Assembly: GCA_021613535.1 (NCBI GenBank)
Contig: CP075492.1
Location: forward strand, 18,786,001-18,850,000
Direction of reading: 5' to 3'
Length of the DNA stretch: 64,000 bases
DNA from: Adineta vaga
Taxonomy: Eukaryota; Rotifera
Below the pieces are notes generated by a model. The model did not search any database. It was not told the DNA's origin and was given only the letters and a program-made list of their open reading frames with translations. A program made the position numbers and the translations under genes. Shown here one piece after another: positions 21,001 through 32,701 of this stretch (positions are counted from its first letter, which is position 1; every line of letters starts with the position of its first letter).

Positions 21001-22662
21001 CAATGTATTCCTAATGATAATCATATGATACACAATCATATGATTGTATGTATTTGTTCAAAAGGGTTTATTGGAGATCGATGTGAAGCAGTTGATAACA
21101 AACTTATTCTATCTTTTGAAAAAAATATCATTCGAACACAATCAATATTTATTCATTTTGTAGAAGTTGTTAAAAATAATATTCCAAACAGAGCAACAAC
21201 ATTTAAAATGATTCCTATTAGACAAGATTCAATTATAATCTATTGGTCACAACCATTTCATCTTGTTTTCATTGAACTTTTTGAAAAGAATTATTATTTA
21301 GTTGTTCATGAAACTATTTACAATCAATCGACAACAATTGTTAAAATGATAAATCCATCTGATCATTGTCAACATATAAGTAAAATATTTAATGAAAGTT
21401 TCGCTAAATTAGATCTTATTCGTCGTATTAAATACTATCATTTAATATGTGAATTATATTCATCAAATTTAAAATGTTTTTATGATAATATTTATCTTTG
21501 TTTATGTTATGATTTTAATCAAAAACGTTTAGCTAATTGTTTTGAATTTGATCATAATATGACATTTGATTGTTTAGAACAAAGTGTTTGTGAAAATGAT
21601 GGTCAATGCTTTCAAGATCATCCAAATTGTCCACATAAATCAATATGTATTTGTCCTTTATGTTATTACGGAACACGATGTCAATTTAGTACAAGTGGAT
21701 TTGATTTATCACTTGATGCTATTTTAGGTTATCATATTCTGCCGAATATTAGCATCATACATCAACCAGTTATTATAAAAATTAGTTTAGCATTAACTAC
21801 AATCTTTATTGTGGTCGGATTAATTGATGGTGTTCTTTCTATGATAACATTTAAAACTGAAAAAGTACTTGAAGTTGGCTGTGGTGTGTATCTATTAGGT
21901 TCATCTATTACTACTCTACTTACAATGATGATATTTGAATTAAAATTTTGTATACTTCTTCTTGCACAAATGACTGTCATATCAAATAGATTATTTTTAC
22001 GAATTCAATGTATTTCTCTTGATTTTCTTCTACGAGTCTGTCTTAACATGGATCAATGGTTAAATGCATGTGTAGCTATGGAACGAGCAATAACTGTAGT
22101 ACAGGCTAATCGTTTTAATAGGAAAAAAAGTAAACACGGAGCTAAATTAGCTATTATTGTTCTTTTGGTTATTAATATTGGTACATCTATTCATGATCCT
22201 TTTTATCGACGTTTGATTGATGAAGAAAATGAGGACGAAAAGAGAATCTGGTGTATTACTACTTATCCATCTGGTTTACATGCATTCAATTCTATTATAC
22301 ATATATTTTATTTTCTTGCTCCATTTCTAATCAATCTAATTTCAGCTGTTATTCTTATAATAAAGAAATCTCGTCAACAATCAAATGTTCAGACTAATCA
22401 AACTTATATAGAACTTTTACGAAAACAATTTGGAGACCATAAACATTTATTGACTGCTCCTATTATACTGATTATTCTTGCATTACCACGTTTAATTATA
22501 TCTTTTGCATCGAAATGTATGAAATCAGGCAATGATACATGGGTACTTCTTATTGGATATCTTATTTCATGTATTCCACCTATGCTTACTTTTGTTATAT
22601 TTATATTACCATCCAAATTTTACAAAAGTCAATTTCATAAGAGTGTGGGTGTGGGTGAATGA
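18019..22662 (+). CDS. Giant LDLa/EGF-ectodomain 7TM receptor (about 1519 aa)
   Basis: Starts with a likely signal peptide (MFQLINLFYWVLIRLTVA). It then has several LDL-receptor class A modules (SCLDWSEICNGKVDCLDGEF; CDGLWNCRNGADEIGC; CDGYQDCIDGSDEQFC) and EGF-like modules (CLCPPSYYGDKC, CKCDREWFGKYC, CICSKGFIGDRC, CICPLCYYGTRC) separated by beta-rich spacers. At about residue 1220 a seven-helix domain begins (PVIIKISLALTTIFIVVGLI) with ACVAMERAITV after TM3. The first frame stops at TAG 18922-18924 and resumes in the same frame; an 84-nt GT-AG intron (18905-18988) would join RESILL-R-ASICQNYC without a stop, otherwise it is a nonsense codon. The last residues SVGVGE come from a palindromic element that replaced the native tail. 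Probable adhesion-type sensory or endocytic receptor. Confidence 0.82.
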
Positions 22663-22700
22663 GTCGTCTCTCTATACCTACGCATACACCCATCCTCAAG
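22639..22700. mobile_element. Telomere-mimic palindromic element inserted in receptor C-terminus
   Basis: 62 bp, AAGAGTGTGGGTGTGGGTG to ACACCCATCCTCAAG, flanked by AT (22637-22638 and 22701-22702). It supplies the current stop codon at 22660-22662. Removing it and one AT continues the frame as GCT ACG ATA GTA TAT AAC AAA TAG to 22726, a short basic tail as expected for a 7TM protein. Confidence 0.85.
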
Positions 22701-22858
22701 ATGCTACGATAGTATATAACAAATAGCGAGAAAAATATGTTCCACAGATACAACATTCTCTGGGATCCAGAAAAAGTTGACAAGCATTGTGCACGTTTTA
22801 TACCTTCTCGAAAATGTCTTTTATTGAGAGAAAAGAGAAAAAATGTTTAAGATGAATT

Positions 22859-25800
22859 CTAATTGTTATTGAAATTGTTACAAAATCTTTGTTTTAATGG
22901 ATTTAAATTTTCAAAAAAGATTTTAATTCTTGGATGATCATCGGATGCTTCTATCCTTGCTGTGGAAATTGCTAATTCAATATACTCAATTGCCTTAGAG
23001 AAATCCCACAGGCGTGTATAAGCTAAGCCTATCCCATGATAAATTTCAGCCATCCATAAATGATTGGAATTTTGCTTTAAAGTTGAGTCAAGTGCTTTTT
23101 CGTAATTAGTAAGCGCCATTGTCCAATTTTGTTGTCGATAATATACTTGAGCAATACTAAAATAAATTTTTGACTTCTCATGTTCCAAATTTTCTGAACA
23201 GAATGTGTCACATGTTTCATTTTGACTGAAAAGTTCAATAGCTTCATTAAAACACTTGGTAGCCAATTGAAAATTTCTTTTTCATAGATAAATATTTCCA
23301 ATACTACTGAGCAGTGATAGACGTTTCACAATATGACATGTTGATGTCTGCTCGAGTTCGTCACGAAAATTTGACAACAGATGATCTTGTTGATCATAAT
23401 CATCCGGTACACAGATGATCGTCTTATTTGGTTCAGTATATCCCAACTTAGAATCATCTGGATTGCTTTTTAGAAGATCTAAATGGTGCTGCAATGTTTG
23501 AAATTTAAGCGGATTCTTCGGTAGAATTATGATTCGAGCAATTTCAACAGCTTTTTCCATGTATTCTAAAGCAGATGTTATGTCTTTTTTTCTCATATAG
23601 ATTTTGGATAATAATGAATATGTATGAACAAATTTTTCATGATTTTCTGGAAATATTTTCAACTGATTATCTAAAGCTTTACGTGCAATCTTTAATGCTT
23701 TGATATTATTTCCTAAACTCAATTGTATATTTGCAATTTGCAATTGTACTATGGAAATGATAATATGATTTTCACCAGCTTGTGATCGTAAAAGTATTCT
23801 TAGTGCTGTTTCTGAATGATATAGAGCTCTTGGTAAATCCTTCATGTCTATGTACACCGTACTTAAATTGTTATGTATCACAACTAGTGACTCATGATCG
23901 TTACCAAATGTGTTAGTATCAATTTTCAGCGCTTTTTCTAAGACTTCCAAAGCTCTCTGAGGTTCATTTATCCTTTGATAGAGATTTCCCAAATTGATGT
24001 AAATTGCAGCGAGATCTGTATGTGTAGAAACGGTGCCCTTGAGGCGAATATCTAATGCATGGTGTAAATATTTTAAAGCATTATCATAATCATTTAATTG
24101 TGTGTATATTTCACCTATATTATTATACATCGTTGCTAATACTGGTGCATATTGATTTGTTTTCAAGACATGCTCTTCAATATGTAATGTTTTTTGAAAA
24201 TATTCTAATGCTAAATGTTTTTCACCTTGATCTTTATATAGCATGGCAATTTGATTGTATGTATATGAAAGTGATTGCGGTAGCTTTTGAATATCTAACG
24301 CCTTTAAAAAATATTTGAGAGCTAAATTGAGATCGCCCAAACGTTGATGAGATACACCTATATCAACATGTTGTCTACCGATATTTTCTCGTTGATCAAA
24401 GATATCAGGTCTTGAGAAATATTCCAAAGATTTTTCGTGATATTCGATTGCTTTCTGATAATCTCCTTTACTAAGCGATATTGAACCCAGATCTGCGTAA
24501 ATTTGACCTAATTTGAAATTACCTTCAGGAATATATTCAAGTAACATAAGAAAGTAACGTTCTGCTCTTTCATAATCACCTATTACGTGTAAGACTAGTC
24601 CTAGACCACGTAAATTACTTTCACTACAATATTGTTTCTCTAATTCATTTTGAAGTTCATGAAGATCGCTATTTTTATCGATGAGTTTTAATTTTACGCA
24701 CCAAAATCCTTCTAAAGATCGTTTATCTTCAACAGATACAATGCGAAATATCGATCCAACTGCAAATAAGACTTCACGTTCATCTGGAAATCTACTGAAT
24801 TCTTCAATTCCAGCAAATGGTCTTTTAATTATTGTACCAGTAATATCAAGTTCAATTTCAAATAAAACTGATAACATTGTTGAATCTAAACCAGAACCAC
24901 CGTATATCGTAGCAACATGGCGTTCTCTACTTGTAGATAAGAATGTATTAACTGACATTAAACCATCAATATTATCTTGGATAATTTGAAATTCTTCATG
25001 AGTCATAAATTGTCCCCGAAATACAGTATGTGGAAGTTGATCAGGAAATTGTTGACAGTGTAAGTCTTGTAATTGTTTGTATACATCGGCCAAGAAAAAT
25101 CGACATATAAACAATAGATCAATATTTTCTGTTCGAAAAGCTCGATTAAATAAACGATATAAAAATGAATCATTTGTATAAAATCTAACAGCTTCCGTAG
25201 GTTTATAATTCTTTTCAAAGTTGTCTATATCTTCCTTTGCTTTTCTATCATAAATTGTTTTCATTGAATCATCATTATTATTATCATCACCACAAGGTAT
25301 TCCATAATGTTTTCGACATTCATACAACATATCAGATTTTGCTTGTTCATTATAAGGTATTTTAATTAAAATATCAATCAGCAATTGAAACCATAAAAAA
25401 CGAACGTTTTCTTTGTTTAGATCTCGAACTGTTTTATCCTTATTATCGCGAAGAAAAACGCTCAAAGGCATTTCAGAACACTTTAGACGTCGTTTATATT
25501 CATTAGATAATTCTTCAGATAGACTCACAATATCAGAATATATTCCATGTAATTTTGGAATAGATGTCATTGATCTTACGATTGATTCTTCTTCATTTTG
25601 AAGAATATAAACGGTAATCACTTGTGAATAGGCGGAAATCTGTTCTACAATCATTGTATTATCTGTGTGAGATATAATCACAAAGAAATTCGTATCCGTA
25701 GATAGTTTGATAAAATCCATACATTGATTGACACAAAAGAATACTTTCAATGAATCGATTATATTGGATATCAATGATGTATCAATTGAGATATTATTTT

Positions 25801-26356
25801 TGTCATTCTGTAACCAAATAATCGAGTATTTATCGATATTAATTGGTTCTTGTATTAAAAGTTTCGTTTTTCTTTTTATAGGCTTAACGACTTTCATTGG
25901 CATTAAGTCTTGTTGAAATCTTTCGATATCTTTAAGTAAATAGTCATCTGCATTTGCTGACTCTTCGTTAACAATAGCTCGCAGTTTTCGATATTGTTCT
26001 GTAGTGTATGGTATGTTATTTGGAATTTGAGAATAAATATAAAAAAATACTACTTGAGGTAAATCATGAATTAATTCGATTAAATAACTAAATTTATCAG
26101 TTAATGTAAGAAATATTTTTCGCCATTCATATGATGCAATAAAATTTATACATTGATCGGCATCATAAAATGTCATGAAACTTTTTTCAATAATCAAATT
26201 ATCCATATTACTTATGGCTGTCCATACTTTACATAATCGAAAATCTTCACCAATTTCATAACGCTCGTCCAAATGTATTTCAAGGAAACTTTCATTACCA
26301 TAGTCTACCTCTGAAATACTATCGATTGGCACGGGTAAAATTGTCCAAGAGTCCAT
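22859..26356 (-). CDS. ADP-ribosyltransferase (R-S-E type) with tetratricopeptide repeats, one in-frame TGA
   Basis: The frame from 26356 codes 1024 residues. Residues about 1-300 contain two related alpha/beta units (KVWTAISNMDNL...DADQCINFIASYEWRK and DSLKVFFCVNQCMDFIKLST). An ART domain of the cholera-toxin/ecto-ART fold follows: Arg in HTVFRGQFMTHEEF (about 444), SVNTFLSTSRER (about 473) and the ExE motif in FPDEREVLFAVGSIFRI (about 525). It would move ADP-ribose from NAD+ to protein arginine. At least ten TPRs follow from about 580 (AIEYHEKSLEYF, YNQIAMLYKDQGEKHLALEY and so on), presumably binding substrates. TGA at 23282-23284 interrupts the last TPRs, which continue in the same frame to TAA at 22859. 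No signal peptide, so intracellular. The catalytic part is intact, so a C-terminally shortened enzyme could still work. Confidence 0.88.
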
Positions 26357-26923
26357 TTTGATAGCTGCGTAGAAACTAGAATGGATATAAAAAATTTTAC
26401 TGAACTCGGTAATCGTGAATCAAATATTGAACTTGCTGTTTGCAAATGAGACAAAAGAATCTGGAGTTTTTTATCAGATATTTATACGGTATGCAGTTTC
26501 AATGCGTATTATAAACGATCTAGACAAATACTACTGTATGTTGATATTTACTTATAACTACAAGATAGATAATAGACACTTAAATATAATTGTTAATTAA
26601 TCAAATATCTAGCACGAAAAAATCTTATAAACAGCAGATGAAACGTAATGAAAAATATGAGATTACTTTTTTCGTTGTCGATTCGATAAAAAATGGTAAT
26701 GTTTGTTAAAAAAAACGTACAGTTCTGTTTGTTAGTTTATTGTTATGACGAATTTTTCTTTTCATCACGTGTGTGTGTTGAAGCAAGAATAGCTATTGTT
26801 ATTTTATTGTCGAGGTATGTTATTTCGTAAAAACGCTTAAAAAAGTGGATGACCGAGTACTTATCAAGCATGGTATCAAAGCTCTCACATTCTTTCGGAA
26901 ATGAATTACATATTGCAATCCAG
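26357..26923. other. Intergenic, no supported feature
   Basis: Upstream region of the ART-TPR gene. Short frames lack any domain. It ends at a half palindromic element. Confidence 0.45.
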
Positions 26924-26981
26924 TTTGAGGGTGTGGGTGTGCATATGATCACTCGATCTTAGCCATATCCTCATGCATGTG
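26924..26981. mobile_element. Telomere-mimic element, right arm lost
   Basis: TTTGAGGGTGTGGGTGTGCA is followed by a core and a decayed end (CCATATCCTCATGCATG). It lies 60 bp before the composite repeat at 27039. Confidence 0.6.
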
Positions 26982-27038
26982 TCAATTACATGTGCTTGAA
27001 ACTCTTTCAAATTAATTTTCAATGATTGGTCGAGTGTA

Positions 27039-27335
27039 TTTTGAGGGTGTGGGTGGGTGTGTCATCTTCATTTAGACCCATAAACCCACACCCCAAGGGG
27101 GAAAAAGCGCTACTCCGATACTCCAATACTCAAGTCTACTCCACTCATACTCCACCCCTACTCCAGCCTTACTGCACTCATACTCCAGTCTACTTCACTC
27201 ATACTTCAGACTACTCCATCCCTACTCCGATCTACTCCACTCGTACTCCATCTTACTCCAATCGTACTCTAGCGTACTCCAGAATTATTTTTGGAGTATT
27301 GGAGTAGCGCTTTTCCCCCCTTGCCACACCCTCAA
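27039..27335. repeat. Composite palindrome enclosing a TACTCCA minisatellite
   Basis: Outer arms TTTTGAGGGTGTGGGTGGGT (27040) and TTGCCACACCCTCAATG (27323). Inside are secondary arms GGGGGAAAAAGCGCTACTCC (27108) and its complement GGAGTAGCGCTTTTCCCCCC (27301-27320). Between them are about 180 bp of irregular tandem units of the type TACTCCACTCG/TACTCCATCC/TACTCCAATC, 10-11 bp each. The whole block is a nested stem with a repeat-filled loop. Confidence 0.8.
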
Positions 27336-27451
27336 TGAACATTCCATAGGAGATAATAACGATGCAAGTAATGATGATTTCGAAGTGTTTTATTTGATGG
27401 ACATCTAGATGTTTCATTCGATGGATTCGTTTGTGAAAAGTGATCGTTCAT

Positions 27452-27710
27452 TAGAGCCCGTCGGGTCCATGAATTTTTGGACCCGATCCGGACTCGAACT
27501 TCAATTATGCTCATTTTTTCGAATACATCTATCAAAATGTCGTGATCGCTCATCTAATGCATTTTTTAATCTGTCAGTTACTGCTATCGATGACTGAGGC
27601 ATTTCATGTATGTAAGAATTTTTTACAATGACTTTTATGAGAAGAAAAAGTAAAAACTAAAAAAATGCTTATATTTAAAAATTTGCTCGGACCCGGACCG
27701 ACGGGCTCTA
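27452..27710. mobile_element. MITE with TAGAGCCCGTCGG terminal inverted repeats
   Basis: A 259-bp element starts TAGAGCCCGTCGGGTCC and ends GGACCGACGGGCTCTA. The outer 13 bp including TA are perfect inverted repeats, as expected for a Tc1/mariner-like target TA. Internal GGGTCC...GGACCC arms sit next to each end. No transposase, so non-autonomous. A related end, GCGTCCCGTCGGGTTTGAAC, lies near 4682. Confidence 0.75.
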
Positions 27711-28395
27711 TCTTTCATAGAGGTAGAACTGTTTACTTTCGATTAAATGGAACCCTGTTTCAGTTCTTTACTGTTTGATGAGATTAAAAGAAATTGAATT
27801 TATTTTTATCAGAATCAATAGACTGTTGTGTGCTGCTGACTATAAAAATCATGAAGAAGTGAATTATTGATGAAATAAAATCGACCATTTTGGTATTCTT
27901 CTGAAGGTGTCTCTCTATTTCAAGCGATTATTCATTTTTCAAGAGTCGTGTGTAACTCATATAAGAACTAAATACTATTTTAAAAATCGCTTATCAAAAA
28001 TTACTAGTGGATAGGCATCTTTCATTTCGGGAATGTACAAGTGTCACTCGTTATCACAAGAAGAATGAATATAAGAGAAGTAAAAAGTTGCACGTACATC
28101 ATAAAAAGAAAAGGATGTGTAGGATGAAAAAATTCATCTTCGAATACATCTATTCTTCTTTGTTCCATGTATTCTTTCATATTTTATTTCTTTATTTAAT
28201 ACATGTAAATTTTACTTTATCTCTCATTTTTCGAATGATGTCGAGTTATGATATTGTCCAAAAGCAGGAGAATATTTAGTAAATGACTTTGAATTAAAAT
28301 CTTAAATGGATCATGTACAGTCTTGTGTTATTTATTTGAATATCTTAGTCCTTACAATTTTAATTCACCTTATTTGTAAATGTTTTCTTTTTAGA
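27711..28395. other. Intergenic, no supported gene
   Basis: A Lys/His-rich frame at 28007-28279 has no start context or family signature. TTTTCTTTTTAG just before the ATG at 28396 could be the 3' end of a leader intron. Confidence 0.45.
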
Positions 28396-28736
28396 ATGAA
28401 TTCAGATGAATTATATCGTCAAATAGCATCAATTACTGATCAAGTAATAGGTTCAAAAAAATATTATATGAAAATTTATTATCTTCTATTTAGATCGGGG
28501 AACAGAATTCAGCAATTGAAAGAATTGGTGACCAGCTGAGCACAAAAGAAAGTGAATTAACCAATTTTGACCTTACTTCGGCCGAACGCAATCGAATTGA
28601 AGGTGAAATTACTTCATTAAAACAGGAAAAAAATAATCGTATTATGGCCAAGGAACGCCTTGAACAACAAAGAAGTATGAAAAAAGATATCATCATAGGA
28701 CGGTTTGAAAGGATGAATTTTGAAACAAAACAATAA
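28396..28736 (+). CDS. Small coiled-coil protein, two exons (96 aa)
   Basis: ATG 28396 starts MNSDELYRQIASITDQ. The intron 28444-28493 (GTAATAG...TATTTAG, 50 nt, phase 0) joins to IGEQNSAIERIGDQLSTKES, and the frame ends at TAA 28734-28736. Almost the whole product is heptad-patterned and charged (RNRIEGEITSLKQEKNNRIM, AKERLEQQRSM), predicting one long coiled coil without membrane or signal segments. It is probably a scaffold or adaptor; no specific family recognised. Splice phase, composition and clean ends make it a convincing gene missed by simple open-frame searches because exon 1 is only 48 nt. Confidence 0.7.
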
Positions 28737-30656
28737 TAAACCTCATTGATGAATAAGATGATAAATAATATGAGAAGAAAGAGAAGATAAGAGAATAAGT
28801 GTTAGCGTCCTAGTTGTTACTTCATGACGCTATCGTTATATACGTTTTCTTTCTCTCCTATACATGTATCTATTTCGTTGTTTCTTCTCTTTGTCTGTCC
28901 AGTGTTATTTTTCATCTTTTTGGTGTTTTATTTTGATTTCATCCAAATAAAACACCCATTTCAGGTAGGACTTTTAGGTTTGAGATTCGCTTTCTATATC
29001 TATCTGATTACTCGACTATTCGATTCTGTTCCGTTAGATTAGGTGTTCAGAGATATAGTTCATCCCCTCATTATCGAGTCTCACAATATATCAGTGACTC
29101 ATATACTATTAATGAAACCACACGAGGTCAAACTCCATGCGAACCATTTTCATCTGTAATTGTTTTTATTAAAAAAGTTTTGCTAGTTATTTTTTATTTG
29201 GGTTAAGAGTTAAGCTCTTATAATCTTGATAAGAACGGAAATGATCACTTGTGCTCTTTTCGAATATCCAATATTTGTTAAAAAAATCATCCTTCAAAAC
29301 TATCTTACGATTTTATGTTTTTTCTATAAAATACATCCAAATAACAGTTTTTCTCTCTTTCAGATCAACTAGAAGCGGTCGTAGATGAAGTTGATGGTGA
29401 AAATCTTTGCTACTCGCTAGTCAATAATCATAAACAATAATTATAAACATTAATAAAAAAAATTTCGTGCTTTTTTTGTTCTTTTTCATTTTTATGCATC
29501 ATTAAAAAATATTCGGTTGTTACATTCTTCTTATCCGTCTTTCTTTCTTTCGTATTCTATTCACTTCTTTAAATACTCGAACTATAAAACAGAACAGAAC
29601 ATACTGGAAACATGACAGAATGGAGCAAAAGAGAGAACAGAATATATCTCTTCTGCCACAACATCGATGTCAAAAAACGTTCGACTAGGATGCGAAAACT
29701 CTACAGTTTATAAAAGACTGCTTTGTTTATAATTCTATCTGTGTTTTTAATTCCATAGAACTTTCAGATACCAATTTCTGAAGTTACAAAAAAATAGATT
29801 TTTCTGTCTTTTTCGATACAAGGAAGTACTTGATTAAATTTATGATAAATTCCCTTTGAAATATTAACTATATCCCAACTTTCTTTATATTCAATTCAAT
29901 AGTAATTTTACTCTGAATTATTTAGTTTATCTGACGATATGTTAATTCAAAGTTATAACAAGTAGGACAATATGAATGGAATGGATTTCTCTGTATTTTG
30001 TCAATAACGTTATTGGTTTTCATTGATTTGGCCCGAAATTTTCTTCAAAAAGAGTCAGCTCACAATTCTATGCAAAGATGAGAATTATATAGTTTGTCCC
30101 TCATTTGGATACGTACGGACGTGAATAAATAAATAAAGATTTTCATTTTGACATCAATAGTGCAAGAGTAGATATTAAAAATATTTCTTAATGTTATGTT
30201 AATCACAATCTCCAGTCCCAAGACGATATCAATCGTGAATTCTTCAACATTAATATACAAGTGAAGATAAGGTAAGAATGATATTTATATCAACCATAAA
30301 CAAGTGTATATGCACCATTATTTCTTTCTCAGATTATTGGTATTGATTGCATTCTGATTACTTGGTTCGTATGAATCACTTCAAAATCGTATATTTTGTG
30401 CATTTTTAAATAATTCACTTAACTCACTATGCTTTGTTTCTTCTTTTGTCATACTATATACAAAAATTCATTCGAAAAAAATATTATTCATCAATGATTT
30501 GATTGGAGAATATATAAATGCATTATTTGTTTAAATGAGTTCATTGTATTCTATTGTTGAATGATATCGAAGGTCATAAATATAAACAAAGGACATTCGG
30601 TGATATATAATGTATATCTATATTAATTAAGCAAAGTGTTGTAGTCAATATTAAAC
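28737..30656. other. Long intergenic stretch; one possible orphan exon
   Basis: CTCTCTTTCAG at 29353-29363 is followed by an open piece (DQLEAVVDEVDGENLCYSLV...TAA at about 29440) that could be a last exon of something upstream, but no partner is visible. Otherwise AT-rich DNA with no supported gene or repeat. Confidence 0.4.
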
Positions 30657-32578
30657 ATGAATCAATCTGTTATTCATCTTCTTGATCTACCCGATGAAAT
30701 CCTAATATATATTTTAAATAAACTTAACAATATTGACATTCTTTATTCATTATTTGATATTAATAATGAACGACTTGACCGAATAACACGACAGAAGATT
30801 TATTCAAATATTCTCAATTTTACATCAATTATTGATAAGACGACAATAATTGATCGATTTTGTATGGATATATTACCTCGAATTTCTTCTAATATTAAAT
30901 GTCTGATTGTTGAACCATTATCGATGGAACGTATTCTTCTTGCTACTCATTATCCGAACTTGGATGAATTGAAAATTTTTAATTTCCGATCTAATAGTTC
31001 GTTACATTATATAACAGGTAAGAAATTGTTCGTTCGAATTAAAAATTCTATTGTATTTCAATTTAGATAATCCATCGTTGCGATATATTTTCAAAGAACA
31101 GATAAGAAAACTTGAACTTATGAATATGGACATTGCTGGTAATGAAAGATCATCGAAAGAATATACAATAACAGTTTATGCACATATTTTGATTTATTTC
31201 GAAAAATTAGAGCATTTCAATGTGGGTCCACCAACAATGTTTGGATATCCATGTTTATCTATTTGTAATTCACTGTCGAATACATTTTCTTCATCAATTC
31301 TTACTTATTTATCCATTAATGTGAAAACCTTTACTGATTGTCTTTGTTTACTTGATGGTCGTCTTAAACATTTAAGTACACTTATTATTCAAATTTTTTT
31401 GATGAGAACGAATCTATCATTTGTTCACAATTTGGTATGTATCTTTTAGAGATGCTCATGTCCGTAATGAGAAGTATTTTTTTGAAGAAAAATGTGTAGT
31501 ACTTTTGATTGCTCTCTTCATCATCGTTCCCTTTCGATATTTAGGAATGTTTATATGATCTCTACATTTAATCTTCGCTTTCTTTTCCTTATCTCTTATC
31601 ACAAATGTGCATATCATAATCTTTAACATTCGTTTCTAATGTCTGTAATGAAGAGAGCATCATCCTCAAGACATTAAATCTGTTGTATCTATCATTTCAT
31701 ATATAAAAAAAATATTTTTTTTGTTACAGAATGATTTACCTAATCTCAAGTGTTTTTCATTAATATATTATGGTATAATTGAAATATATGATAATACAAT
31801 TGAATCTCTTCTTCATCGTATGTTGTATCTGGAAAAACTAACATTGTATATTCGTATTTCTTATCAAAATGTATTCATTGATCCAATTTCTCTTCTAAAT
31901 CAATTTACAATACATATGTCACGACTTAATTCATTCAAATTTTCTATTAATACTGAGAACAAGAAAGCTGATTTAGTGCATTATTTATCAAACAATTATA
32001 CTAAACACCCTTCTATGAATATAAGACATGAAGAAGTATCAAATATTGTTTGTTTTCTTGGTTCGAATGTTAGAAATAATGTCTTTACGCTTCCTTTCGA
32101 ATTTGCCAAGCTCACGTCTATAGGTAATAAATTTCCAAATATTATATTTAATAATGTTAACGAATTATGGGTAAGTGATGAAGTTCGATTTGAACATGAA
32201 TTCTTTCTACGAATAGCTCAAGCTTTTCCATTGCTGAAATATTTTCATGTTTCCGATATTACATTATTCCTAAATGACGATGGGGATAAATTATCTGATA
32301 ACATTCAGTTACATCAAATCGTTGTATATCCTCATCTTACTTTACTTAGCATTGACAAGGAAGGTACTTATTATGTCGAAGAATTTTTAAATGAAACCAA
32401 AACACATCTACCTTGTCTAGTTCAATTAAGTGTTTCAAGATATGAAGATTTAAGAATTGTCACAAAAGATTTCACAAGAGAAGAAACGCGACGGAATTGT
32501 ATCAATGTAAAACGTTTAAATACTACAAATGAAATTGTTGGTTCAAAAGACTTTCACACTTATTTTCCTTTGTTGTAA
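30657..32578 (+). CDS. F-box/LRR-like protein, three exons, intact (about 525 aa)
   Basis: Paralogue of the 1542 gene. F-box at the N-terminus (LLDLPDEILIYILNKLNNID), then LRR-like strands (LIVEPLSMERIL, LDELKIFNF, LEKLTLYIRI, LRIAQAFPLLKYFHVS, HLTLLSIDKEGTYYVEEFLN). Exons 30657-31017, 31067-31434 and 31730-32578. Intron 1 is 49 nt; intron 2 is 295 nt, unusually long for this window, and contains a CCTCAAGAC tract and short inverted GATGCTC/GAGCATC, perhaps element debris. Both junctions keep the frame. Expected role: substrate receptor of an SCF E3 ligase in cytosol or nucleus. No lesion seen, so this copy is probably functional. Confidence 0.85.
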
Positions 32579-32639
32579 CTTTTTCTAAAAGAATTTAAAA
32601 AAATATATTGATCAATAAGATCAAAACTTCTTTTCAGAT

Positions 32640-32699
32640 AACTGAGGGTGTGGGTGTGGGTATATCTTCTTCACTCATATCTACACCCACACCCTCAAG
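32640..32699. mobile_element. Telomere-mimic palindromic element, near-complete copy
   Basis: 60 bp, AACTGAGGGTGTGGGTGTGG, core TATATCTTCTTCACTCATATC, then TACACCCACACCCTCAAG, flanked by AT/AT (32638-32639, 32700-32701). It sits 60 bp after the F-box stop codon, in a likely 3' UTR. Confidence 0.85.
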
Positions 32700-32701
32700 A
32701 T

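Noticed and set aside
1014-23284. TGA recoding (selenocysteine) or an altered genetic code
   Set aside because: TGA, TAG and TAA all interrupt frames in different genes and all are also used as normal stops. No SECIS-like element or conserved Cys context was seen.
27105-27320. CRISPR-like array
   Set aside because: The TACTCCA units are short irregular minisatellite units without regular unique spacers, in a eukaryotic context.
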